This document shows positions 6,457 to 14,097 of a stretch of 21,702 nt of DNA, piece by piece. The position numbers and the translations under genes are program-made. A model generated the notes under the pieces. That model did no database searches. It was not told where the DNA came from and was given only the letters and a program-made list of their open reading frames with translations. How positions within the stretch are numbered: the stretch's first letter is position 1; every line of letters starts with the position of its first letter. The stretch comes from a virus. The stretch covers positions 1-21,702 of the IMG/VR virus record IMGVR_UViG_3300006101_000082. The stretch is one strand, 5' to 3'.

Positions 6457-8235
6457 TTATGCTCCTAATTGTTGTTTAAGGGAATCTACTTCTGCTTTAA
6501 GCTCTTGAATTGCTTTGACGAGAGTTGGAATTAACTCGCTTTGGCTAACGGCTTTGTATTCTATGCCATCTTCTCCAGCCTTTGATGTTGTTACTGAATT
6601 AGGAAATACTGTTTCAAATTCTTGAGCAATAAAACCAATATCGTCTTTTTTATCTAAACCTTTGCCTTCTTTCCAATCAAATCTGCGTGGTTGCAAAGCC
6701 ATAACTTCAGCTAAACCAACATCTAAATCACGGACATTTTCTTTAAGTCTTTGGTCAGAAATAGCGGTAATTGTTGTTGAAGTAGCATGAATTGTTCCAC
6801 CAGTATCAACATAAAAACGATAAGCTCCTGCAGTAGTGTTATAAACATCAAGAGTATCACCAGTAGCAGTTGCAACACTTGAAATAATTTGACCTGTTGC
6901 AAGAATTTGTGTTCCTATAGTTCCAGCCGCAGTTGATGTTTTGCCAATTAAAAAGTTTCCATTGTTATCAAAAATACCTCTAGGATTACCATCACCATCA
7001 GATAGCACAATGTAGTTACTTGCTGTACGGATGTCTAGACCGCCTTGATTGCCTGAATAAGCACCAAGAATGGTGTTTTTTGTTCCTGTGGTTACAGCAG
7101 AACCAGCACCATAAGAAGCTCCTAAAACACCACTACCAACAAATGTATTTTGGCTTCCTGTTGTTAAAGCATTACCAGAACCAAATCCAACTAAAGTATT
7201 GTTTCCTCCAGTTGGAGTTTGACCAGCATAAGCACCAACAATGGTATTTCCACCTGTAGTTGCAGCATATCCAGCAACATAACCAATAAACACATTTGAA
7301 GGTGTATTTGCACTATAACCAGCTTGATAACCTACTGCGGTGTTGTTAGATGCGGTGGTGTTGGAATTAAGAGCACCATAACCTAAAGCGGCATTATAAG
7401 AACCAGTAGTGTTTGCACCCAATGCAACAGTTCCTACTGCTGTATTAAAAGAGGCTGTTGTATTTGCATACAACGCTTGCCTACCAACTGCTGTATTGTA
7501 AGAACCTGTAGTGTTTAATTGCAGTGCAGTTCCACCAACTGCCACATTGTATGTGCCTGTTGTATTAGCGTTAGAAGCAAGATAACCAATTGCTGTGTTA
7601 TCTGCTGCAGTATTGCTATATAAGGATTGATAACCTATTGCAGTTAAATAAGCGCCTGTGCTATTTGTATACCCAGCTTGATACCCTACTGCTGTGTTGT
7701 TTGATGCGGTGGTGTTTAATTGCAAAGCGCCAGTTCCAATACCAATATTTGATGCGCCAGTAGTGTTGGCATAAAGAGATTGATAACCAATACCAATATT
7801 ATTACTTGCTGTTGTATTGGCAACTAAAGCACCAGTTCCAATACCAATATTTTGATTTCCTGTGGTATTTGCGTAAAGTGCGCCATTGTAAGTTCCATTT
7901 GCGCTACCAATACCAATGTTTGAATAACCAGTTGTATTGGCATTAAGGGCATTATTACCAAAAGCAGCATTACCACCAGTTCCGCTATTTGAACCAGCTA
8001 AAGCACCAGAACCAACAGCTGTATTGTTAGAAACTGCACCAGTTCCTTTACCAACAGTAAGACCTGATATAGAAGCATCAACTGTAAATGTTTGAGTTCC
8101 TGCAAATGTTTGAGCAGCTAAAGTAGCTAAAGTGCTGTTTACTGCTGGTACGTTAATTGAAAAGTTGGATGACGGATTAGGGCCAACTAAGGCTACTTGG
8201 CCGCCTGCTGTTGCTTGAAAGACTAATTGACCCAT
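6457..8235 (-). CDS. Tail fibre with YadA-like repeats and S74 self-cleaving chaperone
   Basis: 592 aa. Residues 1-65 resemble a fibre shaft start (MGQLVFQATAGGQVALVGPN). Residues about 70-400 are about 18 imperfect repeats of roughly 17 residues with the core N-T/I-A/G-V/I-G-x-x-A/S-L-x-x-N-T-T, expected to fold as a trimeric parallel beta-roll like the YadA head. The C-terminal 100 residues (493-592) are a Peptidase_S74 intramolecular chaperone: it starts SDQRLKENVRDL, with S493 and K498 as the expected cleavage serine and catalytic lysine, then FDWKEGKG, DIGFIAQEFE and YKAVSQSELIPTLVKAIQEL. Such domains help trimerise the fibre and cut themselves off. Shine-Dalgarno AGGAAA is present. High confidence in fibre and S74; the receptor is unknown. 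Confidence 0.93.
   Translation of the reverse strand: MGQLVFQATAGGQVALVGPNPSSNFSINVPAVNSTLATLAAQTFAGTQTFTVDASISGLTVGKGTGAVSNNTAVGSGALAGSNSGTGGNAAFGNNALNANTTGYSNIGIGSANGTYNGALYANTTGNQNIGIGTGALVANTTASNNIGIGYQSLYANTTGASNIGIGTGALQLNTTASNNTAVGYQAGYTNSTGAYLTAIGYQSLYSNTAADNTAIGYLASNANTTGTYNVAVGGTALQLNTTGSYNTAVGRQALYANTTASFNTAVGTVALGANTTGSYNAALGYGALNSNTTASNNTAVGYQAGYSANTPSNVFIGYVAGYAATTGGNTIVGAYAGQTPTGGNNTLVGFGSGNALTTGSQNTFVGSGVLGASYGAGSAVTTGTKNTILGAYSGNQGGLDIRTASNYIVLSDGDGNPRGIFDNNGNFLIGKTSTAAGTIGTQILATGQIISSVATATGDTLDVYNTTAGAYRFYVDTGGTIHATSTTITAISDQRLKENVRDLDVGLAEVMALQPRRFDWKEGKGLDKKDDIGFIAQEFETVFPNSVTTSKAGEDGIEYKAVSQSELIPTLVKAIQELKAEVDSLKQQLGA
7036..8028 (-). repeat. Tandem degenerate 17-residue (about 51-bp) repeats in the S74 fibre
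   Basis: About 18 degenerate repeats encoding the pattern NTAVGxxALxxNTTGS; several adjacent units are close (for example NIGIGTGALVANTTASN and NIGIGTGALQLNTTASN), so recombination could change copy number. Units near the 3' end are more divergent. Confidence 0.8.
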
Positions 8236-8244
8236 GATTTTTTC

Positions 8245-8505
8245 CTATGGTGCTATATAAATAATAGAGCCTGTGCTTAAAGCTCCTGTTGATGGATTGT
8301 ATTTTAGCGTAGATGACACAGTATTTAAAGCTTGATTGCTACCTGTGGCGCTGACCAAAGTTGGATAAAAGTTGGCATTAGTGCTTGAATCAGCGACAGC
8401 TACAGTATTAGCGACTACAGTAGTTCCTGTAAGCGTTCCTGCAACAGTTAATGTCCCCGTAGAAGGGGTTATTTTATCTGCCGTTTGGTCAAGGTTCATT
8501 GCCAT
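8245..8505 (-). CDS. Short fibre-like protein with a long-fibre repeat unit
   Basis: 86 aa, Thr/Ser/Ala/Val-rich. Residues about 35-82 (VADSSTNANFYPTL ... STLKYNPSTGALSTGS) match the unit repeated twice in the 1295-aa fibre (about residues 528-590 and 647-700). It stops at IYIAP, just where a fibre would normally continue, and the 592-aa fibre gene begins 9 bases later with its Shine-Dalgarno overlapping this stop codon. It may be the base piece of a fibre whose distal part is the 592-aa protein, or a leftover from fibre exchange. The start is adjacent to the upstream stop, and translation is likely. Confidence 0.6.
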   Translation of the reverse strand: MAMNLDQTADKITPSTGTLTVAGTLTGTTVVANTVAVADSSTNANFYPTLVSATGSNQALNTVSSTLKYNPSTGALSTGSIIYIAP

Positions 8506-8772
8506 TTAGCAGTCCTCTGAATCTTTATACTGGCTAAAAGTCTTTAGTACACCATAAATTGCAGGAATCAAGTCGCCTTTTAAATCCTCAATAGCGATGT
8601 AATGGGCGTGTTCTAAGACTGTAGCCATATTGCCTTCTCTAGCGGCTTGGTCGTAGTGAATTGCCACTTGCACTTGGATATTGTCTTTTGTGCCAAAAAA
8701 GTTAGTAATTCTAGCGTAGGCTTGTGGGGCTGGTACGCCAAATTGAGTTGCTACTGATAGTTTTAATGCCAT
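8506..8772 (-). CDS. Small conserved-looking phage protein, unknown
   Basis: 88 aa of mixed alpha/beta type: an N-terminal stretch MALKLSVATQFGVPAPQAYA, a strand pair (ARITNFFGTKDNIQVQVAIH), then a helix-rich part with LEHAHYIAIEDLKGDLIPAI and a polar C-terminus ending SEDC. Proteins that begin this way and are of this size often sit among fibre genes of tailed phages, usually annotated hypothetical. The start has AGGGA upstream. It ends directly before the 86-aa gene (TAAATG junction). No enzymatic motif is visible; a minor tail-surface role is the most economical guess. Confidence 0.65.
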   Translation of the reverse strand: MALKLSVATQFGVPAPQAYARITNFFGTKDNIQVQVAIHYDQAAREGNMATVLEHAHYIAIEDLKGDLIPAIYGVLKTFSQYKDSEDC

Positions 8773-8834
8773 GGTTTTTCCCTGTCTTTTTAGAAAATTA
8801 AGTTTTACTGGTAAATGCTATATAAATCAATAAG

Positions 8835-9032
8835 TTACTTCTGTGGTTCAATGCCTATACATCTTTTAAGTATTTCTATTTCTTTTACTTGTTTCCGTAT
8901 TACAAAAGCCGCCTGTTCTAGTTGGTCAGCAAGTCTATCGTTAGCACCTTCTTGTACGCTTTTACGACTGGTTGCTTGCCTACGGATTTTTGCCCGTATT
9001 TCTAGTGCATCGGCTAGTTCATTTGCGTTCAT
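8835..9032 (-). CDS. Small helical protein, unknown
   Basis: 65 aa, almost entirely helical and charged (MNANELADALEIRAKIRRQA ... LADQLEQAAFVIRKQVKEIE), with a heptad-like pattern of Leu/Ile/Ala compatible with a coiled coil. No membrane segment or signal peptide. Its ATG overlaps the stop of the long fibre gene by one base, so it is probably coupled to it. I do not recognise it. It differs sharply from the beta-rich neighbours and could be a small fibre-associated helical factor; small helical proteins of this kind next to fibre genes are common in podoviruses, but no role can be read. Confidence 0.6.
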   Translation of the reverse strand: MNANELADALEIRAKIRRQATSRKSVQEGANDRLADQLEQAAFVIRKQVKEIEILKRCIGIEPQK

Positions 9033-12000
9033 CAGAATGTCATTTCTGCTGTTTCAGCCTTAGCAACCCATCTTATTGTAGTTGCCGCTTGTCCTGTTAC
9101 TGTTATTGCTAATCCACCATTGGTTGTATCTGCTGTGGCTGTAACTGTCCAAGTTGCTGCGCCTGCATCTGCCGCTACTACTGTAGTCGTTACTGTCCCG
9201 ACTATAGCAGTTGTACCTACACCAGCACCACGCTTAATAGCACCTTCTAGTGTCCAAGCCTTTGTGTTTCCACCGCCTGTTACTCCAGCAATAACACGAA
9301 CTTTAAAGTAATAAGCAGAGTTGTTAGGTAGGATTACTTGGTTTGTACCGCTTGCGGCATTGACATCGCTTGTTAGAACAGTAGCAGTTGCATCTGTAGT
9401 TTGTCTGCCAAGAACTAATAAAGCTGATTGTGAAACACCTTGACTTCCTGTTATTGGTGAATTTGAAGCACAAAAAACTGTGTTTGCAACAATTCCTCTA
9501 GTTGTTCCTTGTGCGCCACCTAAAACAGTACTATATGCTGCATCTGCTAGATGTTTATACCCAGCACCAACAAAAGAACCACTTCCAGAAGCAGTATTAT
9601 AAATTCCACCAACAACAGCGCTTGATATTCCTGAAGCGGTATTTGGATATGTTGATGTGCCAGTAAAAATACCACCGCCACCAACAAAAGAACCAAGATT
9701 AGATGCAGTATTGTTTCTGCCACCGCAAACAACAGAAAAATCTCCTGAAGCAGTATTCCTATTAGCCGCTGTACCAGCATCACCACCGCCACCGATAAAG
9801 CTATATGCGCCTGTTGCTTGGTTATTACCACCACCGACTACTACTCCATGAGGGGTGTAGAAAGATAAAGTAACACCAGCGGCAGTTGTAGCGGCTTGGC
9901 TGATTGTGAATGTATAGGCTGTGCCAGTAATTGTTGTTGAACTTACTGACTGTGATGTAGATACTGTCCAAGTAGAACCTGAACCACTAACAATATATGT
10001 ACCAGCAGTTACACCAGTACCAGTTAAAACCATACCAGCAATAATTGTGCCTGATGCTAAAGAGCCTACAGTTAGTGTTGTTCCGCTAATGGTAGAAGTG
10101 TTCATTACTGCTGGAGTACCAGTAGTTACTGTAGATGTTGCGTATGTGTAAGGTAAAGAAGCTGTTGCAGTTGTAACACCAGTACCTTGTATTAATTGAC
10201 CAACTTTAATATTAGCATTTGCGGAAGAAAGATATAAGGTAGTTGCCGCTGTTACAGCAATAGTTGTGGTTTGTGTTGTTACTGTTGCAGAAGCAGTACC
10301 AGAGTTTGATTCTCCAGCACCAATAAAGTTTAAATATCCAGCGGCTGTATTTAAATGCCCATTAGATATTGTAGTAAATGCATTACTTGCTGTATTGGTT
10401 TGTCCGCCAACTATTGAAGATAAATATCCAGAAGCAATATTTCCATATCCACCACCAACAAAACTTGTATTTCCGCTGGCTGTATTATTTTGTCCACCTA
10501 CAATTACTGATTGAGCATTACTAGCAACTTGTCCAGCCGCTGTTCTTAAAGTTTGCCAATCAACCGCATTAGCACCCCTAGCGTTACCGCCTGTTGCTGA
10601 TGAAGTAGTCTTTTGTGCTTGTAATGCGCCTGTTCCTAAAGGTTGTAAGACTAATGGGGTATTTGTACCGCCAGTAGCATAAATGCCAGGGTAAGAAGCA
10701 TCACCAATAACTTGAATATAAGTAGTTGAAGCATCGCCTAATGAAGCTGTGCCTGTTGATTCTAAAGTAGTAAATTTGCCAGTATTGGCTGTTGTTGCGC
10801 CTATGCTTCCGTTTAATGCACCGCCTGAGCTATTTAATGCTGTAGCTGTCAAAGCTCCTGTAGATGGCACAAAACTTAACTGAGTAGAGCTAGTTGTTGC
10901 TGGGTTATTACCGCTAGAATTTAACGATAAAACAGGGTAATAAGTAGAGCTAGAGCTAGTATTGTCAGTTATAGCAATATTAGTAGCGTTTGTCGCTGTT
11001 GTTGCAGTTGTAGCCGAACTTGCAGAACCGCTAATATTGACTGCTAAAGAGGTAATACTTCCGCTTGCTGAGTTAAGTGGAACAGCCGTAGTTCCTATAT
11101 ATAACGAGGAATTACCTAAAACGCCACTAGGAATAGTTCCTGACAAATTTCCGGCTGTAAGGTTAGTTAAACTTGCTCCTGAACCGCTAAACCCTGTAGC
11201 CGTAAATACGCCTGTATTAGGGTTATATTGCAGCTTAGTAGAGCTTGTATATTCTGTTGATAAGTTTCCACTTGTTTGATTTGCAAACAAAGGATAACGA
11301 GTACTATTTGTAGTGGTGTCATCAGTAACAGTTGCATAAGAGGTAGGAGTTGTCCAAATAGGAGTTCCTGTACCTGCTGAAGTTAATACTTGCCCTGTTG
11401 TGCCTGCTGCTGTAAATCCTGTTGTGCTTGGGGCTGACTGCCAAGGAATTGCCCCTGCAACACCGCCAGCTAAATTAGTAGAAGTTGTCGCTGTTGATGC
11501 TGAACCTACAGATAAGGTTGATTGTGCAACATATTGCGGTGCAGTAACACCAGCAGTTAATACATAGTTTGTAGTTCCAAGCCCAAGAAAAGAAGTTGCT
11601 CCTGCGCCAGTTTGATAAACCAAAGAACCGGTAGTTCCACCAGCTACGTTAGTTGCACTAGCAGCCAAGGTTGCATTAGCAACTGCTCCACTAACAATAG
11701 AGCCTAAAATTGATGTAATCCAGCTAGGGTTTGAATAAGCCCCTGTGGTATAGACACCATTAGTTACTGTGGCAGCATTACCTGAAATAGAAATGCCCCA
11801 AGTACCGCTTGCATTCGTTCCTGTAGTGCTAGGTGCGCCAATCGTATTATAAGAAATAGTCTGCGCTACAGAACCATTAAATGTAGTTCCTGATGCACCG
11901 CCAGCACCGCTATTATTAAAGGTTAAAGAATTAGGGGTATTAGCTGTAACTGTAGTTGAGCCACCTAACGAGACTGCGTTGCCATTAATCGTAATGCTAG

Positions 12001-12919
12001 AGTTTGCCAAATAGCTATTAGCAATAGGGGTGGCATTCCAAGTCCCTGCAGTTAATGTTCCAACCCCTGTGATTCCAGTATAAGAACCTGATATAAGGCT
12101 AGAGGCTATTGCTCCGCTAGTAATTTGATTTGCATTAATAGCGATTGAGGTATTGGTAACGCTAGTAACTTGTCCGCTTGCATTGGTTACAAATACCGGA
12201 ACTGCTGATGCAGAGCCATAAGTTCCTGCTGTTCCCACAGGAGTGATGCTAAAAGTATTAGAAGCAAGGGTTAACCCTGTGCCAGCGTAATAAGTATTTA
12301 TGCCTGAGAACTGAACCCAAGGCATAGCGGTAACGTTAATTGTACCTGTTTGTGATGCAGTGCAAACCCAACCTGTATCTGCTTGACCGCCATTTAATAC
12401 TACTGTGTAAGCGCCTGGCACTTCTGCCCATACATCCATATCCGTTGCACGAGTCCATGTTCCTGCTGACGCAATATAGATGCCGTTAAACTGGCTAGAA
12501 GCCTCGTTTTTTACGAGAACTCGGTCACCTGCTAGGGTAGTGTACCCATCAATGGTTTGAAGCCCTGAAAGCGTTATATTGGCGGTTGTGGCTACCGCAC
12601 AAGCAGCCTTTGGGCCAAGACCTTGCGCTACTGTATCAACATAGAATTTATTAGCTATGTCTGTAGCGTTTGTAGGACTTGTGCTAATTTGCCCTGTAGT
12701 TGCTGAAACGTTGGTAAAAACACCAGTCGATGGCGATGTTGCACCAATAATCGTGCTATTGATGGTGCTATTGGTAATGGTTAACCCTGATTGAATAGGG
12801 TTAAGCGTTGCATAGAAAGGCTGACCCTGCCCTATAAATGTCTGAAAGTTTCCATAGACATCAAAATAAGCCTGAACTGGCAGTAGATTTTGGTCTACTG
12901 TAGAAGATGGGCCAGCCAT
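9032..12919 (-). CDS. Long tail fibre / adhesin, 1295 aa
   Basis: Modular fibre, probably a trimer used for host adsorption. In order: residues 7-32 shared attachment motif; about 86-205 a phage-fibre beta module (KFYVDTVAQGLGPKAACAVA, GDRVLVKNEA, FNGIYIASAGTWTRATD, DTGWV); about 205-525 Gly/Ser/Thr-rich shaft; two repeats (about 528-590 and 647-700) of a unit containing YP..L and a STKLQYNPNTG-type core; about 803-871 and 1024-1135 YadA-head-like repeats (GGxNNTASGxxSxVGGG); between these, residues 872-1022, the spreading beta module described separately, apparently nested; about 1140-1295 a distinct C-terminal beta domain (TTDATATVLTSD, NQVILPNNSAYYFKVRV, TTIRWVAKAE) that is likely the receptor-binding tip. 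No S74 chaperone is present. The stop overlaps the next start (TGATG). Confidence 0.85.
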   Translation of the reverse strand: MAGPSSTVDQNLLPVQAYFDVYGNFQTFIGQGQPFYATLNPIQSGLTITNSTINSTIIGATSPSTGVFTNVSATTGQISTSPTNATDIANKFYVDTVAQGLGPKAACAVATTANITLSGLQTIDGYTTLAGDRVLVKNEASSQFNGIYIASAGTWTRATDMDVWAEVPGAYTVVLNGGQADTGWVCTASQTGTINVTAMPWVQFSGINTYYAGTGLTLASNTFSITPVGTAGTYGSASAVPVFVTNASGQVTSVTNTSIAINANQITSGAIASSLISGSYTGITGVGTLTAGTWNATPIANSYLANSSITINGNAVSLGGSTTVTANTPNSLTFNNSGAGGASGTTFNGSVAQTISYNTIGAPSTTGTNASGTWGISISGNAATVTNGVYTTGAYSNPSWITSILGSIVSGAVANATLAASATNVAGGTTGSLVYQTGAGATSFLGLGTTNYVLTAGVTAPQYVAQSTLSVGSASTATTSTNLAGGVAGAIPWQSAPSTTGFTAAGTTGQVLTSAGTGTPIWTTPTSYATVTDDTTTNSTRYPLFANQTSGNLSTEYTSSTKLQYNPNTGVFTATGFSGSGASLTNLTAGNLSGTIPSGVLGNSSLYIGTTAVPLNSASGSITSLAVNISGSASSATTATTATNATNIAITDNTSSSSTYYPVLSLNSSGNNPATTSSTQLSFVPSTGALTATALNSSGGALNGSIGATTANTGKFTTLESTGTASLGDASTTYIQVIGDASYPGIYATGGTNTPLVLQPLGTGALQAQKTTSSATGGNARGANAVDWQTLRTAAGQVASNAQSVIVGGQNNTASGNTSFVGGGYGNIASGYLSSIVGGQTNTASNAFTTISNGHLNTAAGYLNFIGAGESNSGTASATVTTQTTTIAVTAATTLYLSSANANIKVGQLIQGTGVTTATASLPYTYATSTVTTGTPAVMNTSTISGTTLTVGSLASGTIIAGMVLTGTGVTAGTYIVSGSGSTWTVSTSQSVSSTTITGTAYTFTISQAATTAAGVTLSFYTPHGVVVGGGNNQATGAYSFIGGGGDAGTAANRNTASGDFSVVCGGRNNTASNLGSFVGGGGIFTGTSTYPNTASGISSAVVGGIYNTASGSGSFVGAGYKHLADAAYSTVLGGAQGTTRGIVANTVFCASNSPITGSQGVSQSALLVLGRQTTDATATVLTSDVNAASGTNQVILPNNSAYYFKVRVIAGVTGGGNTKAWTLEGAIKRGAGVGTTAIVGTVTTTVVAADAGAATWTVTATADTTNGGLAITVTGQAATTIRWVAKAETAEMTF
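9857..10294 (-). repeat. Outer copy of the spreading beta module (split)
   Basis: Fibre residues about 876-1021. The front part reads TTTIAV ... VGQLIQGTGVTTAT and the back part YTFTISQAATTAAGVTLSF; together they match the two halves of the module pattern (LTV ... GQxLxGTGV ... YTVSxSQ...TT). The inner copy at 9923-10096 lies between the halves. Confidence 0.5.
9923..10096 (-). repeat. Inner copy of the spreading beta module
   Basis: Fibre residues about 942-999: ISGTTLTV, then SGTIIAGMVLTGTGV, then GSGSTWTVSTSQSVSSTTI. Closest to the first copy in the gp10-like gene; bases 9965-9985 and 4291-4311 match at 19 of 21 positions. Confidence 0.75.
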
Positions 12920-12922
12920 ATT

Positions 12923-13396
12923 TTAATAAGCTATTGCGTTAATTAATACTACATCTTCAGCCGACATATTTGCAGCAGCTCCTGTTGTTACAGAATAGCT
13001 AGTAAAAGTGATGGTTGTTGACGTGCTACCAGTTAATTGCAAAAACAAAGAATTGCCATTGGTTACATCAGCAGCAAATCCCAACCAACCATTAGGCGCA
13101 GTAGGAAGAGTAATTGTTCCGTTAGCTGCGCCACCTGTACCAACTACAACTTTAAATGCAAAGGTGCTAACCGCTGTAACAGTAGGATTTGTGCCAAAAC
13201 CAGCTGAAACTACAGGCAAAATTGTTGTTGTTGCGAATAAATTGCCGTTTAGGGATAAAGAGCTTGCATTAAAAGGAGCAACCAATTGGTTACCGCCTTG
13301 ACCAATTAAGTTAGTGCAAACGTTATTTGCATTGTATTGGGCTTGGACAGGTAATAGATTAGTTGTAACTGTTGAAGCTACTTGATTTGAACTCAT
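12923..13396 (-). CDS. Short virion protein sharing the long fibre's N-terminal motif
   Basis: 157 aa. Residues 9-34 carry TVTTNLLPVQA, then 11 variable residues, then IGQG. The neighbouring 1295-aa fibre has the same motif at residues 7-32 with identical spacing. The rest is Thr/Val/Ala-rich beta structure (for example TITLPTAPNGWLGFAADVTN), like the distal part of a short fibre or a decoration domain, ending VVLINAIAY. In fibre proteins a shared N-terminus usually means a shared attachment site, so this may be an accessory short fibre or head/tail decoration using the same anchor. The function is inferred; the shared motif is seen directly. Confidence 0.65.
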   Translation of the reverse strand: MSSNQVASTVTTNLLPVQAQYNANNVCTNLIGQGGNQLVAPFNASSLSLNGNLFATTTILPVVSAGFGTNPTVTAVSTFAFKVVVGTGGAANGTITLPTAPNGWLGFAADVTNGNSLFLQLTGSTSTTITFTSYSVTTGAAANMSAEDVVLINAIAY

Positions 13397-13728
13397 TATG
13401 CAATTCCTTCACCAGGGGTAATTTCAAGGCTAGTAGCAGTACTTGCAATAAACCAAGCATTAGGTGGAATACCGCTAAATACTCCAACTCCATTAGGCTG
13501 AATAGTTAGCACGTTAGCTATACCAGCAGCTGTAGGGGTTGTAGCAGTAGGGGTTACTGTAGCATCGCCTGGCTCTTGTGGTGACCAGCCCACTCGAACC
13601 AATCCGTTAGTTAAATTGATAATGCGATACCCTGATGGGTACACATTGTTATTCGACTTAACCTGAACAGGAGAAGTGCTTACTAAGTAAGTTGGGCCAA
13701 AAGGCGCAAAAGCTGAATCATAAGCCAT
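13396..13728 (-). CDS. Small beta-rich presumed virion protein
   Basis: 110 aa, beginning MAYDSAFAPFGPTYLVSTSP. The first half resembles a small beta-barrel (SGYRIINLTNGLVRVGWSPQ), then a Thr/Pro/Ala-rich loop (residues about 56-70), then more strands ending LEITPGEGIA. A strong AAGGAG lies before the ATG. Its stop overlaps the next gene's start by one base (TAATG), so the two are translationally coupled. No named family is recognised; composition and neighbours suggest a capsid- or tail-surface component. Confidence 0.6.
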   Translation of the reverse strand: MAYDSAFAPFGPTYLVSTSPVQVKSNNNVYPSGYRIINLTNGLVRVGWSPQEPGDATVTPTATTPTAAGIANVLTIQPNGVGVFSGIPPNAWFIASTATSLEITPGEGIA

Positions 13729-13739
13729 TTTTTTACTCC

Positions 13740-14069
13740 TTAAACTGCTGTTGTAGGCAATGGTAAATTTTCTGGTCTAGCAATTTGAAATTCATATACT
13801 CCAGCAGCAGGAGTTGCTGGTGCAGCAGAGAAATTACCAAATTGAACTGTCAATACACCAGCAGTTAAACAATCAGACTCAACAATAAAAATACCGCTAG
13901 TTTGATTGGCTACATAGCCTTGAGCAACAATAATGTCAGTTGTTTGTAATCCTGGCACATTGAATGTTTGATTAGAAGTTGTAGCATTAGTTACAGAAGT
14001 AGGAGTTAATGATGGTGCAATATAGAAAGTGCTAATTGCATTTCCACGAGCTAATGTTGTAGATGGCAT
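13740..14069 (-). CDS. Small beta-rich presumed virion protein
   Basis: 109 aa with Thr/Ala/Val-rich short strands and no charged helices; it reads as one beta domain (for example the strands around IIVAQGYVANQTSGIFIVES and GVYEFQIARPENLPLP). No family recognised. The ATG has AAGGAA about 7 bases upstream. It is the first gene after the terminator at 14114-14150 and begins a run of three small proteins before the long fibre, so a minor head or tail-surface role is the best guess. Confidence 0.6.
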   Translation of the reverse strand: MPSTTLARGNAISTFYIAPSLTPTSVTNATTSNQTFNVPGLQTTDIIVAQGYVANQTSGIFIVESDCLTAGVLTVQFGNFSAAPATPAAGVYEFQIARPENLPLPTTAV

Positions 14070-14097
14070 GGTTTTTTCCTTTAAATAAGGTAATTCA

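Larger units (their letters stand above)
9515..10513 (-). repeat. YadA-head-like repeat region in the long fibre, interrupted
   Basis: Codes for fibre residues about 803-1135. Two blocks of repeats with the pattern GGxxNTASGxxSxVGGG (about 803-871 and 1024-1135), as in trimeric adhesin head repeats, are separated by about 150 residues of different beta sequence. The period is about 14-17 residues. Confidence 0.7.

Noticed and set aside
7036-8028. Regular repeats that might be a CRISPR array
   Set aside because: The repeats are in frame every 51 bases, degenerate, without constant repeats and unique spacers, and they encode an adhesin beta-roll.
9120-11279. Several plus-strand open frames of 63-105 codons inside the long fibre
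   Set aside because: Their Val/Pro/Ala-rich proteins mirror the Thr/Gly/Ala codons of the fibre; no start signals, and they overlap a clear gene.
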